This document shows, in pieces, positions 25,010 to 34,435 of a stretch of DNA of 64,000 nucleotides. The stretch covers positions 248,001 to 312,000 of the forward strand of contig NZ_MZNT01000007.1 in NCBI RefSeq assembly GCF_002042965.1, in the 5' to 3' direction. The DNA is from Paenibacillus sp. 32352 (GTDB taxonomy: Bacteria; Bacillota; Bacilli; Paenibacillales; NBRC-103111). Position 1 is the stretch's first letter. Each line of letters opens with the position of its first letter. A program made the translations under genes and the position numbers. The notes under the pieces were generated by a model. It did no database searches. It had not been told where the DNA came from and saw only the letters and a program-made list of their open reading frames with translations.

Positions 25010-27313
25010 TTAACTATGCATATTTCTGCTCATTTCACGGTAATGGCTCGGAGTGACACCGACATTCTTTTTAAAAATACGATTAAAATAGCTGTGCTGA
25101 TACCCGACCTGTACGGCGACATCATTAATTTTTTGCTCCGTATCGCGAAGTAATTCTTTTGCCTTCTCCATGCGAAGCTCCGTCAAGTAATCAATGAAGT
25201 TCGTTCCTGTTATTTGCTTGAACGACTTGCTAAGTGCAACAGAGTTTACTCCCACATGATCTGCGCAGCTGTCCAGGGAGATTTCATTCATGTAATGATT
25301 TTGCAGATAGACCATTGCGGTTTCGACCGCCTTCTTCCAATGAACGTCAGAGCGCGATTCCAGCTCCTGAATGTAAGGATTCATGATCTTGTGCTGAAAC
25401 CAGTGCAGCATTTTCTGCGGCTCGCGGATTTGCCCCAGCTGCTCATATAAATTGACGGAACGAAACACCCGATTCGGGTCCATTCCCAAATGCCGAATCG
25501 CATGCAATATACTCCCAAGCAGCTGCAACATCCCCTGCTGAGCTTCCATTTCCTTGGCTCCTCTCTCCAGCAATGCGTCCAGGAACGATTTGATCAAATC
25601 CATCGCTTCATGCTGCTGGCCGGTCCTGATCATCTGAACGATCTCCCTCTCCAGGACGAACGGATAATGCAGCTCCGCCATGTCCTCCTCCGGCTCCGGG
25701 GAATTGAGATCTATAATCTGATTCTCGTTCTTGAAGCTGCGGTAGCTCAAGGCTTGCTTTGCCTCTTCATAGTGTGACGGAATCTGTCGGACAGCGGCCG
25801 AAGGCTTGCCGATGCAGATCGATACGTTGAGCTTTAGAACACGGTTTATAGACTGGATAATCTCATCGCTCAGTTCATGCACTTCGGTTGTATAAGACAT
25901 GTGGGGTGGCAGCATGATCAATAGACCCATAGATAAATCATGAAAATTGATCCCATTCACCTGCTCCAGACGGTTAGTTGACAGTTCCTCGATGATATTG
26001 GCAGCCGCAAACGTAATCAAGCTTTCATCTCCCTGGCCGAATCGTCCTTCCAGGTTTGTAAAGCCTGTGAGCTGAATATGCATGACGATAAACTGGCGCT
26101 CATCCACTTCCCAACCGTAATTGCGCATCCGCTCCCGCAGGTCGTCCTCGGAGTATGCGGAGAGAAAGCCTTGCACCAGCTGAAGCAGGAACCCTTCCTT
26201 CACATGGGGAAGCTGTGCTTCGAGCTTGTTTTGCAGCGTCGTGCTTTCCCGCCATAGATCCAGCCACTCCTTTTCTATCAATTTAAACTCGTCATGCTGC
26301 TCGCCAATGCTTCCTGTCAAGGGTCTGCTTCCGGTTAACAGGGTCACCAGCCGATCTACAGGAGAGTAGATTTTGCGGGAAGCGAACCAGGACAACAGCA
26401 CCGCCAGTAATAAAGCGCCAAAGCTGACGGACAAGATGAGCTTGGAGATAAAATCGACAGGCTTCGTAATGACGCTGATCGGGGAAGCGGAGACATACAT
26501 CCACTCCGTACCGACTCTGCGGAACGTTCCATAGGAGACGGTGTACATGTTTTTATGATTCTCATAAAGGAAGGAGCCCGATTTGCCTCCCCGTTGAAGC
26601 ACTTCCTCCTTCAAAGCTTCGTCAAATATAACCGATTGAGGGTCCTTGGAGCTCGCCAGCAGGACGTTCCCCCCGTTTTGCATCATGAACGTTTCACCAA
26701 CGTTGTAGGGCGTTAACGTTTTTAAGAGATTGGTTGCCTTCTCCTCACTAATCCGGATGAACAACGCCCCGAAAGGATGCATGTCCACTCCGGGAATCTT
26801 ATGGACCAGCGTCAGGTCTTTCTTATCCGGATGACTGGCATCGTCGGATAAAGTGGTCCAAAACACAAGATTGTCCTGGGATAAAAATTGGTTGTATGAG
26901 GCAATCATATCTTCGTTCGAGATAACATCGTATTCCGGGTAAAACCGGATGTACTGAGTCCCCTTTAAAAATAGCTCCACCTGCTTCGCCAATGGCGTAG
27001 ATCCCTGCATTACATTCAATGTCTTCGTAAGATCGCGGGCGATTTCGAAGTCCTGATAAAAGTTCGTTTCATATAAATGGCTGTTGAATTTGGTGTCAAA
27101 TGCCCAATGGGCGAGCGACGTCTCCAGATAGGTGAACTGGTCGTCAATGTTGGACGCCCTCTGCAGAATTTGGCTTGTGTGAAGTTGAAGGAGCGCATGT
27201 TCCAGCCAGCCTCCCGTCATTCCATATAAAATCCCCCCGACAATGATTCCCGGGATACTGGAGATGAGTAGTATCAGGATAAGACTATTCCGGTAAAACC
27301 TTCCTTTGAACAT
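25010..27313 (-). CDS. Membrane-bound AraC-family sensor-regulator
   Basis: 767 residues. Two membrane segments (SLILILLISSIPGIIVGGILYG near residue 10 and LILSVSFGALLLAVLLSWFAS near 290) enclose an extracellular sensing domain of about 260 residues, probably Cache-like. A cytoplasmic middle region (about 390-540) resembles the degenerate GGDEF-like domain of this family. The last 100 residues are an AraC double HTH (ISLDSCADHVGVNSVALSKSFKQITGTNFIDYLTELRMEKAKELL; INDVAVQVGYQHSYFNRIFKKNVGVTPSHYREM). One-protein regulators of this type sense extracellular sugar and activate the neighbouring importer operon, here at 21142-24764. The ATG at 27313 is plausible, with the first membrane helix right after it. 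Confidence 0.88.
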   Translation of the reverse strand: MFKGRFYRNSLILILLISSIPGIIVGGILYGMTGGWLEHALLQLHTSQILQRASNIDDQFTYLETSLAHWAFDTKFNSHLYETNFYQDFEIARDLTKTLNVMQGSTPLAKQVELFLKGTQYIRFYPEYDVISNEDMIASYNQFLSQDNLVFWTTLSDDASHPDKKDLTLVHKIPGVDMHPFGALFIRISEEKATNLLKTLTPYNVGETFMMQNGGNVLLASSKDPQSVIFDEALKEEVLQRGGKSGSFLYENHKNMYTVSYGTFRRVGTEWMYVSASPISVITKPVDFISKLILSVSFGALLLAVLLSWFASRKIYSPVDRLVTLLTGSRPLTGSIGEQHDEFKLIEKEWLDLWRESTTLQNKLEAQLPHVKEGFLLQLVQGFLSAYSEDDLRERMRNYGWEVDERQFIVMHIQLTGFTNLEGRFGQGDESLITFAAANIIEELSTNRLEQVNGINFHDLSMGLLIMLPPHMSYTTEVHELSDEIIQSINRVLKLNVSICIGKPSAAVRQIPSHYEEAKQALSYRSFKNENQIIDLNSPEPEEDMAELHYPFVLEREIVQMIRTGQQHEAMDLIKSFLDALLERGAKEMEAQQGMLQLLGSILHAIRHLGMDPNRVFRSVNLYEQLGQIREPQKMLHWFQHKIMNPYIQELESRSDVHWKKAVETAMVYLQNHYMNEISLDSCADHVGVNSVALSKSFKQITGTNFIDYLTELRMEKAKELLRDTEQKINDVAVQVGYQHSYFNRIFKKNVGVTPSHYREMSRNMHS

Positions 27314-27448
27314 GGGTTCACCCGCCGTCAGCTAGGATCGTTGAATATTATGGCTATGTCTCCTAATATAGTTCGCTGCAGGAAATTAAAGCCCTTCCAA
27401 TTTGGAGTGGATTCCACAAATTTCAACGAGCTTTTGCTAGGGGCGCGA

Positions 27449-27508
27449 TAAAAAAATAAGCGGGATTTCCCAAAAAGAGGCGAACGCAAGCCCTCCTAGG
27501 AAACCCCA
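27449..27508 (-). terminator. Probable terminator of the nuclease/phosphatase-fold gene
   Basis: Arms GGGGTTTCC and GGAAATCCC with one G-T pair, a long loop of about 28 bases, then CTTATTTTTTT on the minus strand, 15 bp after the stop. Confidence 0.6.
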
Positions 27509-27523
27509 CCTATATACCCTACG

Positions 27524-29044
27524 CTATTTCCCCGCCAGCTGCCCTTCAGCAAGGATACCCGGAGTCGCACGCTGATGGCTGCTAAGCTTTTGCATGATGC
27601 TGATGAATGGAGCAGGCGCAGTATAGGTAACCGCTTCATTCGCCTGAACGTCCAGTACACCCAGGTTGTATTGCACTCCGGCTTGCTGGGCGCCGTCCGG
27701 CGACATGATGCCCAAGGCGCGCCCCGTCGTTGCCGTGCCATTAAGTCCTTGGTTATCCCCGGGCGTGAAGACGGCTAAAAGCTGATCCTCCTTCAAATCG
27801 GCCGCCGTCAATCCGTAATGATCACGAAAACTATCGATACCCAGGCTATAGCAGCAAGGCTGCTTCTTAATCCAGATGACTTTGGCTTCTCCCGGTTTTA
27901 TAATACTGCTGGTGCTGTAGGTATCCTTTTGAATCGTCCATTTGTTCGATTTCGCCTTGTCGAACGGAAGCAGCGGATCGTAGTAATAATAAAGTTTATA
28001 CCCGTCGAGATCGATATCGCGATCACTGTTATTGACCACTTCCACATAATTGTAATTTCCTTTGGTCGAATTAGGCACGACCTCTGTGATGAGCAGGGCA
28101 GGCTTGGCTGGCTGTTTTACTACCGTTTCGTCCGGTGATTTACTCGTCTTCTGCAGGACCAGATCCACAATGACCGGATAGTGATCACTCGGGTACTGGC
28201 CATCCTGCTGGTAGGTTACCGTCTCGCTTCGGACGACATTCACCTTGCCGCGGGACAAGATCCAGTCAATCCGTTTGGCGCCCCCGCCCCCTGTTGGATC
28301 TTTGTAATTATGGAAGGTGCCCAGGTCATCGTGGATTTTTTGATGGGCTTGAAAAAAAGCATCTTCCATCAGCCCTGATTGGACCAAGGTTTGATACACG
28401 GCTCCGTCCGGTGTCGTGTTGAAATCGCCTGTCAAGATCACAGGAACATCGGGATCTAAAGAGGAGATCGTATCCGCTATAAGCTGCGCGCTTTTTTGGC
28501 GGGCGGCTTCAGATTCATGATCCAGGTGCGTATTGACCATGTAAAAGGTTTTGTGATTGTGCAGGTCCTGAAACCTGACCCAGGTCACCATCCGTGGTAT
28601 CCGGTTCCCCCACCCTGCCGAGCTAATGAGCTTGGGACGGTCGGAAAGCCAGAAATGATCCTGCTCCAATGGCTTCAGCCGCTGTTTATTGTAGAAAATG
28701 GCCATGTACTCGCCCAGATTGCCGCCTTCCCTGCCAACGCCGATCCATCCATAATCGGGCAAATCCGCTTCCAAATCTTTGATTTGCCTGTCAATTCCTT
28801 CCTGCGTTCCAATAACATCCGGTTTGGCCGCCTCGATGAGCTGCTTCATAACCGGACGCCGCTTCTCCCAGGGCTGGTCGTCAACGGCACTGGCCGTCCT
28901 CAGATTGGAGGTCATGATTCTTAGTTTGCCTGACGACAGCTCTTCATCACCAGCTGCTGCTGAAGCTTGATTCCCTGCAATAGTTAGACCAACAGCTGTA
29001 AGCAGAACCGCAAATGCCGTTATTTTCGCCCGCGTTATGATCAT
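27524..29044 (-). CDS. Secreted endonuclease/exonuclease/phosphatase-fold protein with lamin-tail domain
   Basis: 506 residues. A Sec signal peptide (ITAFAVLLTAVGLTIAGNQASA) is followed by an EEP domain (about 40-300) with the catalytic motifs IGTQEG, NTHLDHESE, TGDFNTTPD, KRIDWIL and PSDHYPV. A lamin-tail domain follows (about 320-500: ALLITEVVPNSTKGNYNYVEVVNNSDRDIDLDGYKLYYYYD). Such proteins are exported; the EEP fold cleaves phosphodiester or phosphomonoester bonds in DNA, RNA, lipids or inositol phosphates, and the exact substrate cannot be told. The lamin-tail domain is usually an adhesion or binding module. GAGGAGG stands before the ATG. It stands alone. Confidence 0.88.
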   Translation of the reverse strand: MIITRAKITAFAVLLTAVGLTIAGNQASAAAGDEELSSGKLRIMTSNLRTASAVDDQPWEKRRPVMKQLIEAAKPDVIGTQEGIDRQIKDLEADLPDYGWIGVGREGGNLGEYMAIFYNKQRLKPLEQDHFWLSDRPKLISSAGWGNRIPRMVTWVRFQDLHNHKTFYMVNTHLDHESEAARQKSAQLIADTISSLDPDVPVILTGDFNTTPDGAVYQTLVQSGLMEDAFFQAHQKIHDDLGTFHNYKDPTGGGGAKRIDWILSRGKVNVVRSETVTYQQDGQYPSDHYPVIVDLVLQKTSKSPDETVVKQPAKPALLITEVVPNSTKGNYNYVEVVNNSDRDIDLDGYKLYYYYDPLLPFDKAKSNKWTIQKDTYSTSSIIKPGEAKVIWIKKQPCCYSLGIDSFRDHYGLTAADLKEDQLLAVFTPGDNQGLNGTATTGRALGIMSPDGAQQAGVQYNLGVLDVQANEAVTYTAPAPFISIMQKLSSHQRATPGILAEGQLAGK

Positions 29045-29275
29045 CTTCTTTCCGCCTCCTCATTGTACTATGGAATAAATTCCCTTTGATCATACAGCAG
29101 GGAAGATGACCGTCCTATTGACATTTTTATAGATTGTTGCCCTTTCTTTATAAAAAATTCCTGCGACCGACGTCTCGGCTTCCAATAGCAACAAAGACGT
29201 GCCGACAACCTCTTACCAATGCGCTAAAGGCAATGGATCAGTCGTTTAAGCACGTCTTCCATTTACAAACGAATC

Positions 29276-30490
29276 CTATGATCTGCTTACTTCTGCTTTC
29301 ATCCGTGCAGCAGGCTTTGCTGGCGTTTGCTTCTTCTTATTGCCTATGTTCAGTTGAAGCACCAGCATAATAACGATCAGAACAGCCAGCCCTCCGAAAG
29401 CCTGCTCGAAGCCGCCCCATTTGTCATGCACCCAGCCAACGAACAGCGGGCCAAGGGAGCCGACAATATAACCGCCCGATTGATTCATGGCCGACAAAGC
29501 GCTTGCCGCTTCCGCACTGTCTGTCTCCTCAATCGGCAGCATGAGTGCCATTGGGAACAACCCTCCCGCTCCGAGGCCAAGGAGGATCACAATCAGCCAT
29601 GGATTCGCATGGGTTATGAACAGGATCACTCCGGCCAGCTCCAGCAAGGCACACCCCAGCAGCCAATACATCCTTTTGGGGAACCGGGCGATGAGCATCG
29701 GCAGGAAGAAGCTGACCGGTATTTGAATGACTGTAAACAGCGTCAGCATTCCTCCCGCAAAGCCTTTATCATAGCCGAGACTCACCATGGCAGGAGCGAG
29801 CCACGCCGTCATAGAATAGAACATCCATGCCATTAGGCCGAAAAATGCGGTCAAGAGCCATGCCCGCTTGCTGCGCAGCGGCAGCCGCGATTCATTGGAG
29901 GCTACTCCTTGAGCAGCGCCTGCCGCACGCTTCTCCCGCAGGGACAGCTGAATCCAGATCGGGAGGGCAATGATGGCAAACAATGCCCATATCGCCAAGG
30001 AGGCCTTCCATGAGCCGTGCATTACCGACTGTAACGGAACCGATAGACCGGCGCTGAGTGCGGCGCCCAAGACCAACGCCATAGAATAGATTCCGACGAT
30101 GGATGCCGCCCTGTCGGCAAAGTATTTTTTGATAAATCCAGACAGCAGCGGTCCGCAAATAGCAATCCCAAGGCCGCTTAGAAATGCCGTTACAAGCAGC
30201 AGCGCGGAGGAGCCGGAAGAGAATCTGAGTACCGTACCCAGTCCTATCACGATAAGAGAAAGCGTCAATATTCTCTCCAGCCCCCACCGGCTGCTCAGCT
30301 TCACCGCCAATGGCGAGAAGACGCCCATGCACAGCACCGGAATAGAGGTTAACAGGCTCGCTACCGAGCCGTTCATGCCTAAATCATTACGAATCGTCTC
30401 CAATAAAGGAGATATGGAAGAAATGGCCGGCCGCAAATTGAGCGAAGCCAAGAAAAGCGCGCAAAGCAAATATCCGAATCGGTATTTCAT
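29276..30490 (-). CDS. MFS transporter, CynX/NimT (cyanate permease-like) family
   Basis: 404 residues with 12 predicted membrane segments. The opening FGYLLCALFLASLNLRPAISSISPLLETIRNDLGM and the ALFAIIALPIWIQLSL loop are typical for the CynX/NimT branch (LNLRPAI is a hallmark). Members move anions such as cyanate, 2-nitroimidazole or other small solutes; the substrate is not predictable here. The gene is divergent from a LysR regulator gene, the usual arrangement for this family, with a perfect 9-3-9 inverted repeat between them that is the likely operator. Confidence 0.85.
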   Translation of the reverse strand: MKYRFGYLLCALFLASLNLRPAISSISPLLETIRNDLGMNGSVASLLTSIPVLCMGVFSPLAVKLSSRWGLERILTLSLIVIGLGTVLRFSSGSSALLLVTAFLSGLGIAICGPLLSGFIKKYFADRAASIVGIYSMALVLGAALSAGLSVPLQSVMHGSWKASLAIWALFAIIALPIWIQLSLREKRAAGAAQGVASNESRLPLRSKRAWLLTAFFGLMAWMFYSMTAWLAPAMVSLGYDKGFAGGMLTLFTVIQIPVSFFLPMLIARFPKRMYWLLGCALLELAGVILFITHANPWLIVILLGLGAGGLFPMALMLPIEETDSAEAASALSAMNQSGGYIVGSLGPLFVGWVHDKWGGFEQAFGGLAVLIVIMLVLQLNIGNKKKQTPAKPAARMKAEVSRS

Positions 30491-30595
30491 CTACGTATCC
30501 ACTCCTACATCCTGTCTCTTTTTGTAAAATCCTCAATCGCTGTAGTAAGTGTAAGAGCAAATCGTTAATTGATCAATATAATTATTTCTATTATT

Positions 30596-30616
30596 ATCAT
30601 TGGTAAAACCAATGAT
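30596..30616. promoter_or_regulatory. Perfect inverted repeat, candidate LysR operator
   Basis: Arms ATCATTGGT and ACCAATGAT surround AAA, 20 bp before the LysR ATG and just ahead of its ribosome binding site. It may be a DNA operator, or in RNA a hairpin next to the Shine-Dalgarno. Confidence 0.6.
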
Positions 30617-30635
30617 TGAAGAAGGTGAACAGCCA

Positions 30636-31517
30636 ATGGAACTGCGCCAATTGGAATATTTCATTGCAGTTTGTGAAGAAATGCATTTTACCAGAGCTGC
30701 TGAAAAAATCGGCATATCACAGCCAACCTTAAGCCAGCAGATCGGGGCCTTGGAGGACGAGCTGAACACCCCGCTATTCGACCGGATCGGGAAAAAGATC
30801 GCCATCACGGAAGCAGGACTTATATTGCTCGAGCAGAGCAAGCAAATCCTCCGCAACCTGCAAAATGTGAAGGATTCGATTCTTGATCTTCAACATATTC
30901 GCAGAGGAGCACTAAGTGTGGGGACACTGCCTTCCGATCTGGATTACCGCATTTCGAGGCTGCTGATCGACTACTATCATGACTATCCGAATATTCATCT
31001 GCGCGTTGTCTCCTCCGTAAATATTGAGGAGTTGGTGCTAGCGAACGAGGTCGACATCGGGATCTGTAACATGTCGTTCATCGATGATCGTTTGGTACAA
31101 ATTCCTCTGTGTCAGGAAAAATACATGCTTGTCGTATCGGAGCATCATCCTTTGTCAGAACGAGACTATATCCATCTTGAGGAGCTGCGCCACATAGATA
31201 CGGTCATGTATCCGATGGGGTTCATCGGACGTGAGTTGATTGAGCGCTGCTGCCGAAGCCGCGGCTTTCAGCTTAAGACAATTATGGAGACTACCTCCGT
31301 GCTCTCGCTCATCAATATCGTCAAAGCTAATATCGGGGCCACCATTCAGCCGCTGCAGCTCATTCAATCCATGAAAGAGAGCACATTGCGCTGCATCCCT
31401 TTCAAGGAGGACGCCCCGACGCGGGAGCTGGTGATTATTTACCGGAAGGACCGTTTTTTGAGTAAAGCAGCCCAAGCGTTCATTAGCAGACTGGCCGATC
31501 ACTTCAGCGCCCTGTGA
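30636..31517 (+). CDS. LysR-family transcriptional regulator
   Basis: 293 residues from the ATG at 30636 (MELRQLEYFIAVCEEMHFTRAAEKIGISQPTLSQQIGALEDELNTPLFDR), the standard LysR HTH; AAGGTGA lies eight bases upstream. The effector-binding domain follows from about residue 90. The HTH and overall pattern are of the CynR-like type. It is divergent from the CynX/NimT-like transporter, which it very probably controls together with its own gene through the inverted repeat at 30596-30616. Effector unknown. Confidence 0.9.
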   Translation: MELRQLEYFIAVCEEMHFTRAAEKIGISQPTLSQQIGALEDELNTPLFDRIGKKIAITEAGLILLEQSKQILRNLQNVKDSILDLQHIRRGALSVGTLPSDLDYRISRLLIDYYHDYPNIHLRVVSSVNIEELVLANEVDIGICNMSFIDDRLVQIPLCQEKYMLVVSEHHPLSERDYIHLEELRHIDTVMYPMGFIGRELIERCCRSRGFQLKTIMETTSVLSLINIVKANIGATIQPLQLIQSMKESTLRCIPFKEDAPTRELVIIYRKDRFLSKAAQAFISRLADHFSAL

Positions 31518-31603
31518 GCAGCATTTGCTTTGGACCTCACTCTTCGTATATGCTTTTATTATGAGCCTTTAGCTTATGTGCGGCTATGGAAAGGAGAATG
31601 ACT

Positions 31604-32353
31604 GTGAACACACTTCCAGTTGAACAATTCCGCAAATTTAAAAACGATATTACACGGTTTCTGATGGCTTATAAATTCGCTTTGGATGCATTTGAAACCA
31701 AGATTGACATTTTAACCGAGGAATTTCAGTTATTTCACGACTACAACCCGATTGAGCACACCAAGTCGCGATTAAAATCGCCCGAAAGTATTTTGAAAAA
31801 GCTGTACAAAAAAGGACTGGATATTTCGCTAGCCAATATAAAAAACCATATTACCGATGTCGCGGGTATCCGAATCACCTGCTCGTTTATTGCCGATATT
31901 TATCGCATCAGCGAAATGCTGCAAAATCAGAGCGATTTGAAAATCATCGAAATTGAGGACTACATACAGCACCCGAAACCTAACGGTTATCGCAGTCTTC
32001 ATATGCTCATAGAAATACCTATCTATATGTCGGATCGGCAGGAAAATGTATGCGTCGAGGTACAAATCCGTACGATCGCTATGGATTTCTGGGCCAGTCT
32101 TGAGCACAAAATTTACTACAAATACAACCGGACGGTGCCCCGTAACCTGCTGCAGGAGCTGAAAGAAGCATCCGACTCCGCGGCGGCTCTGGATCAGAAG
32201 ATGGAGCGTCTGCACAATGAGATTACGGAAGTCAAGGAAGCCCAGTCACAGGAATGGGGAGAAGAACTCAAGCGAATCAGCATCAGCAACCAGCAATTTC
32301 AATTGCCTGAAGCGCTGTTGAGATTAATCAGTGACGGACCCGGCGAAGCATAG
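31604..32353 (+). CDS. Small alarmone synthetase (RelA/SpoT synthetase domain only)
   Basis: 249 residues. I prefer the GTG at 31604, seven bases after AAAGGAG; the nearer ATG at 31598 is only one base from it. The synthetase domain has the expected blocks: HTKSRLKSPESILKKL (pyrophosphate-donor binding), ITDVAGIRITCSF, YIQHPKPNGYRSLHMLIEIP and VEVQIRTIAMDFWASLEHKIYYK. There is no HD hydrolase, TGS or ACT domain, so it is a stand-alone synthetase of the RelQ/YjbM or YwaC kind, making (p)ppGpp in the cytoplasm. Subtype is not certain. Monocistronic with a hairpin terminator. Confidence 0.9.
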   Translation: MNTLPVEQFRKFKNDITRFLMAYKFALDAFETKIDILTEEFQLFHDYNPIEHTKSRLKSPESILKKLYKKGLDISLANIKNHITDVAGIRITCSFIADIYRISEMLQNQSDLKIIEIEDYIQHPKPNGYRSLHMLIEIPIYMSDRQENVCVEVQIRTIAMDFWASLEHKIYYKYNRTVPRNLLQELKEASDSAAALDQKMERLHNEITEVKEAQSQEWGEELKRISISNQQFQLPEALLRLISDGPGEA

Positions 32354-32384
32354 ACTTTTATCCGGTGACAGTCCGTAATAGAAC

Positions 32385-32421
32385 AAGCCTGGTGCAGATT
32401 CATGCGCCAGGCTTATTCTTT
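32385..32421 (+). terminator. Terminator of the alarmone synthetase gene
   Basis: Stem AAGCCTGGTGC/GCGCCAGGCTT (one T-G pair), loop of about eight bases, then ATTCTTTC on the plus strand. A moderate T tract. Confidence 0.7.
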
Positions 32422-32458
32422 CACGTTAACTAATCGTCTTAAGCTGCACGTGCAGTGC

Positions 32459-33340
32459 TTAGAAGATACTCTTCGCATCAGCAGGCAGATTCCTTACTTG
32501 CTTAAGATATGCGGTCATGTTCTTATCATCCTCAGCAGGATAGGTGAACCGACAATACATGGCGACTTCCTTGCCCAGCATCCTGAATAACTCCCCTGCC
32601 GTAAAGATAGCTTCCCAGAAGCGCTCGTAGTCACTCTCCGAATAAGTTCGCTGATACCTATCCCAGTATGCTTCGGGTAGATAGGTTTTGAAATATTTGC
32701 CCATCTTGCCCGCAGAAACTTGAAAATCATTGTGGATTCCGATCCACCATCTAACCATATCATCAAGGGAAGCTCTGGTGGTTTGCTCGTACATTAGCTT
32801 CGCATAGGGCAGCTCGTCCCTCCATATTCCTTTTGCTATGTTTTGCAAACACCACCAGAAATTGTTCGTACAGCTGTTATACTGCCCTTCCGTAGGTCTT
32901 TTTACGTAATAATCGCTATCTGTGGGCGGCGGTATGGAGGGAAGGCAGCCATCCTTGTCTAATAAGGGCAAGGTGAGTTTGTTGCTGACATACCCGGTCT
33001 GCATGGATTCTATGGTCTCTATCTGGAGATCAATCCGGTTTCCATCCGTAAAGAGCATTAAATAGGCGTACGAGCGGTCGAAGTTTTTCTTGATTCCTAG
33101 TCCTTGATCTAATCGATCCGGCTCCTGAATCATCAGCAAATCCCCGAATATACGGATCCATGCGTTGTCTGATAAAAAAGAGGCCGTCTCCGTCACGACA
33201 TAGACGATATCGTAGTCCTGAAACAGATCTTTAGGCGCATGCGGATTGGTTCTTGACCCGTTCATGTAAACAGCTCGAATCCGATTATCCTGCCGGGCCA
33301 CACCCAGGATCAAATCCATCATTTCTTTCTCGCTTCTCAT
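32459..33340 (-). CDS. Aminoglycoside 6-adenylyltransferase (ANT(6)/AadK-like)
   Basis: 293 residues, the usual length for the ANT(6) family. The nucleotidyltransferase motif is YMNGSRTNPHAPKDLFQDYDIVYVV (G-S-R then D-x-D), followed by GDLLMIQEPD and DLQIETIE. The C-terminal helical part contains FWWCLQNIAKGIWRDELPYAKLMYE and KMGKYFKTYLPEAYWDRY, all matching AadK-type enzymes. These transfer AMP to position 6 of streptomycin. Chromosomal copies are common in soil Bacillota and often give low-level or no resistance; activity is not proven by sequence. Convergent with the alarmone synthetase gene. No mobile element is next to it, so it looks intrinsic. Confidence 0.88.
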   Translation of the reverse strand: MRSEKEMMDLILGVARQDNRIRAVYMNGSRTNPHAPKDLFQDYDIVYVVTETASFLSDNAWIRIFGDLLMIQEPDRLDQGLGIKKNFDRSYAYLMLFTDGNRIDLQIETIESMQTGYVSNKLTLPLLDKDGCLPSIPPPTDSDYYVKRPTEGQYNSCTNNFWWCLQNIAKGIWRDELPYAKLMYEQTTRASLDDMVRWWIGIHNDFQVSAGKMGKYFKTYLPEAYWDRYQRTYSESDYERFWEAIFTAGELFRMLGKEVAMYCRFTYPAEDDKNMTAYLKQVRNLPADAKSIF

Positions 33341-33472
33341 CAGACGGGTTCCCCTTCCTATTTGCCAACCAATATAGTTATTTTTGGTATATCATCCTAT
33401 TATTTACATTGTAACTACCGAAATCTTCAGTAAAATGAGGATGTAACAAATGGTTCTATAAGAAAAGTAACT

Positions 33473-33500
33473 TTGCATATGCCCAGCTTTGTCATAAAAT
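33473..33500 (+). promoter_or_regulatory. Sigma-A-type promoter of the pentapeptide gene
   Basis: TTGCAT (33473-33478), a 16-bp spacer, then TAAAAT (33495-33500), 41 bp before the ATG. Each hexamer has one or two differences from consensus. Confidence 0.5.
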
Positions 33501-33540
33501 GAAAAGTAATCGCCACAAAGATCAATAAGGAGAATACAAC

Positions 33541-34398
33541 ATGCCCGAAAATAAAATAGAAAGGGACAGGCTTGCGTCTTTGCAGTCCGATTGCGAGAAG
33601 TGCTTCGGCTTATGCTGTGTAGCCCTGCCTTACGCGGCATCTGCTGACTTTGCCGTCAGCAAGGAAGCCGGACAGCCCTGTTCGAACCTTCGTCATGACT
33701 TCCGCTGCGGCGTACACGAAAGCCTCCGCAGCATCGGCTTTCGCGGATGCACCGTATTCGATTGCTTCGGCGCAGGGCAGAAGGTATCGCAGCTTACTTT
33801 CAGCGGCCGCGACTGGCGGCAAGCCCCGGAATCCGCGAAGCAAATGTTCGAGGTATTCCCCGTCATGCGCCAGCTTCATGAGCTGCTCTGGTACCTGAAC
33901 GAAGCGCTGACGCTTCAGGCTGCACAGCCGATTCACGATGCGATTCGTACAGCAATCGATGAAACGGAAAGGCTGACCTGTCTTCAGGCAGACCAGCTTG
34001 CCGGGCTGGACATCACCACCCACAGAGCCGAGGTGAACGGGCTGCTTCTTCAAACAAGCGAGCTCGTACGGGAGGAACTGCGCCGTAAGCATCAATGGCC
34101 TGCCGTAAGCAAGAAGAAGCAGGGCCGCGGGATAGATCTCATCGGAGCCAAGCTTAAAGGCGCCGATCTCCGTTGTGCGAATCTTAGAGGGGCCTATCTT
34201 ATTGCCGCGGACCTGAGGGAGGCGGATTTGAGAGCAGCCGATCTCATCGGGGCTGACCTTCGGGACACGGATCTGAGGGGAGCCGATCTTACAGGCAGTC
34301 TCTTCCTTACCCAGGCACAGCTTAACTCGGCGATCGGCGATTCCAGGACGAAGCTGCCTTCAACCGTCGAACGGCCGGCTCACTGGAAAGCCTGTTAG
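33541..34398 (+). CDS. Cys-cluster plus pentapeptide-repeat protein
   Basis: 285 residues; AAGGAGA stands in front of the ATG. The N-terminal third has eight ordered cysteines: Cys18-x2-Cys21-x3-Cys25-Cys26, then PCSNL (47), RCGVH (56), GFRGC (70) and FDC (75). This resembles the YkgJ-like zinc- or iron-chelating cluster. A helical middle part follows (about 95-190). Residues about 200-250 are pentapeptide repeats (GADLRCANLRGAYLIAADLREADLRAADLIGADL), which form a right-handed square beta-helix. The same combination occurs, from memory, in actinobacterial proteins. No signal peptide. The function of the combination is unknown to me; DNA mimicry, as in Qnr-type repeats, is unlikely with so few repeats. 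Confidence 0.8.
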   Translation: MPENKIERDRLASLQSDCEKCFGLCCVALPYAASADFAVSKEAGQPCSNLRHDFRCGVHESLRSIGFRGCTVFDCFGAGQKVSQLTFSGRDWRQAPESAKQMFEVFPVMRQLHELLWYLNEALTLQAAQPIHDAIRTAIDETERLTCLQADQLAGLDITTHRAEVNGLLLQTSELVREELRRKHQWPAVSKKKQGRGIDLIGAKLKGADLRCANLRGAYLIAADLREADLRAADLIGADLRDTDLRGADLTGSLFLTQAQLNSAIGDSRTKLPSTVERPAHWKAC

Positions 34399-34435
34399 CC
34401 TGTCCTCACTCAGCTGGCCCTCATAGCTTCATGGA

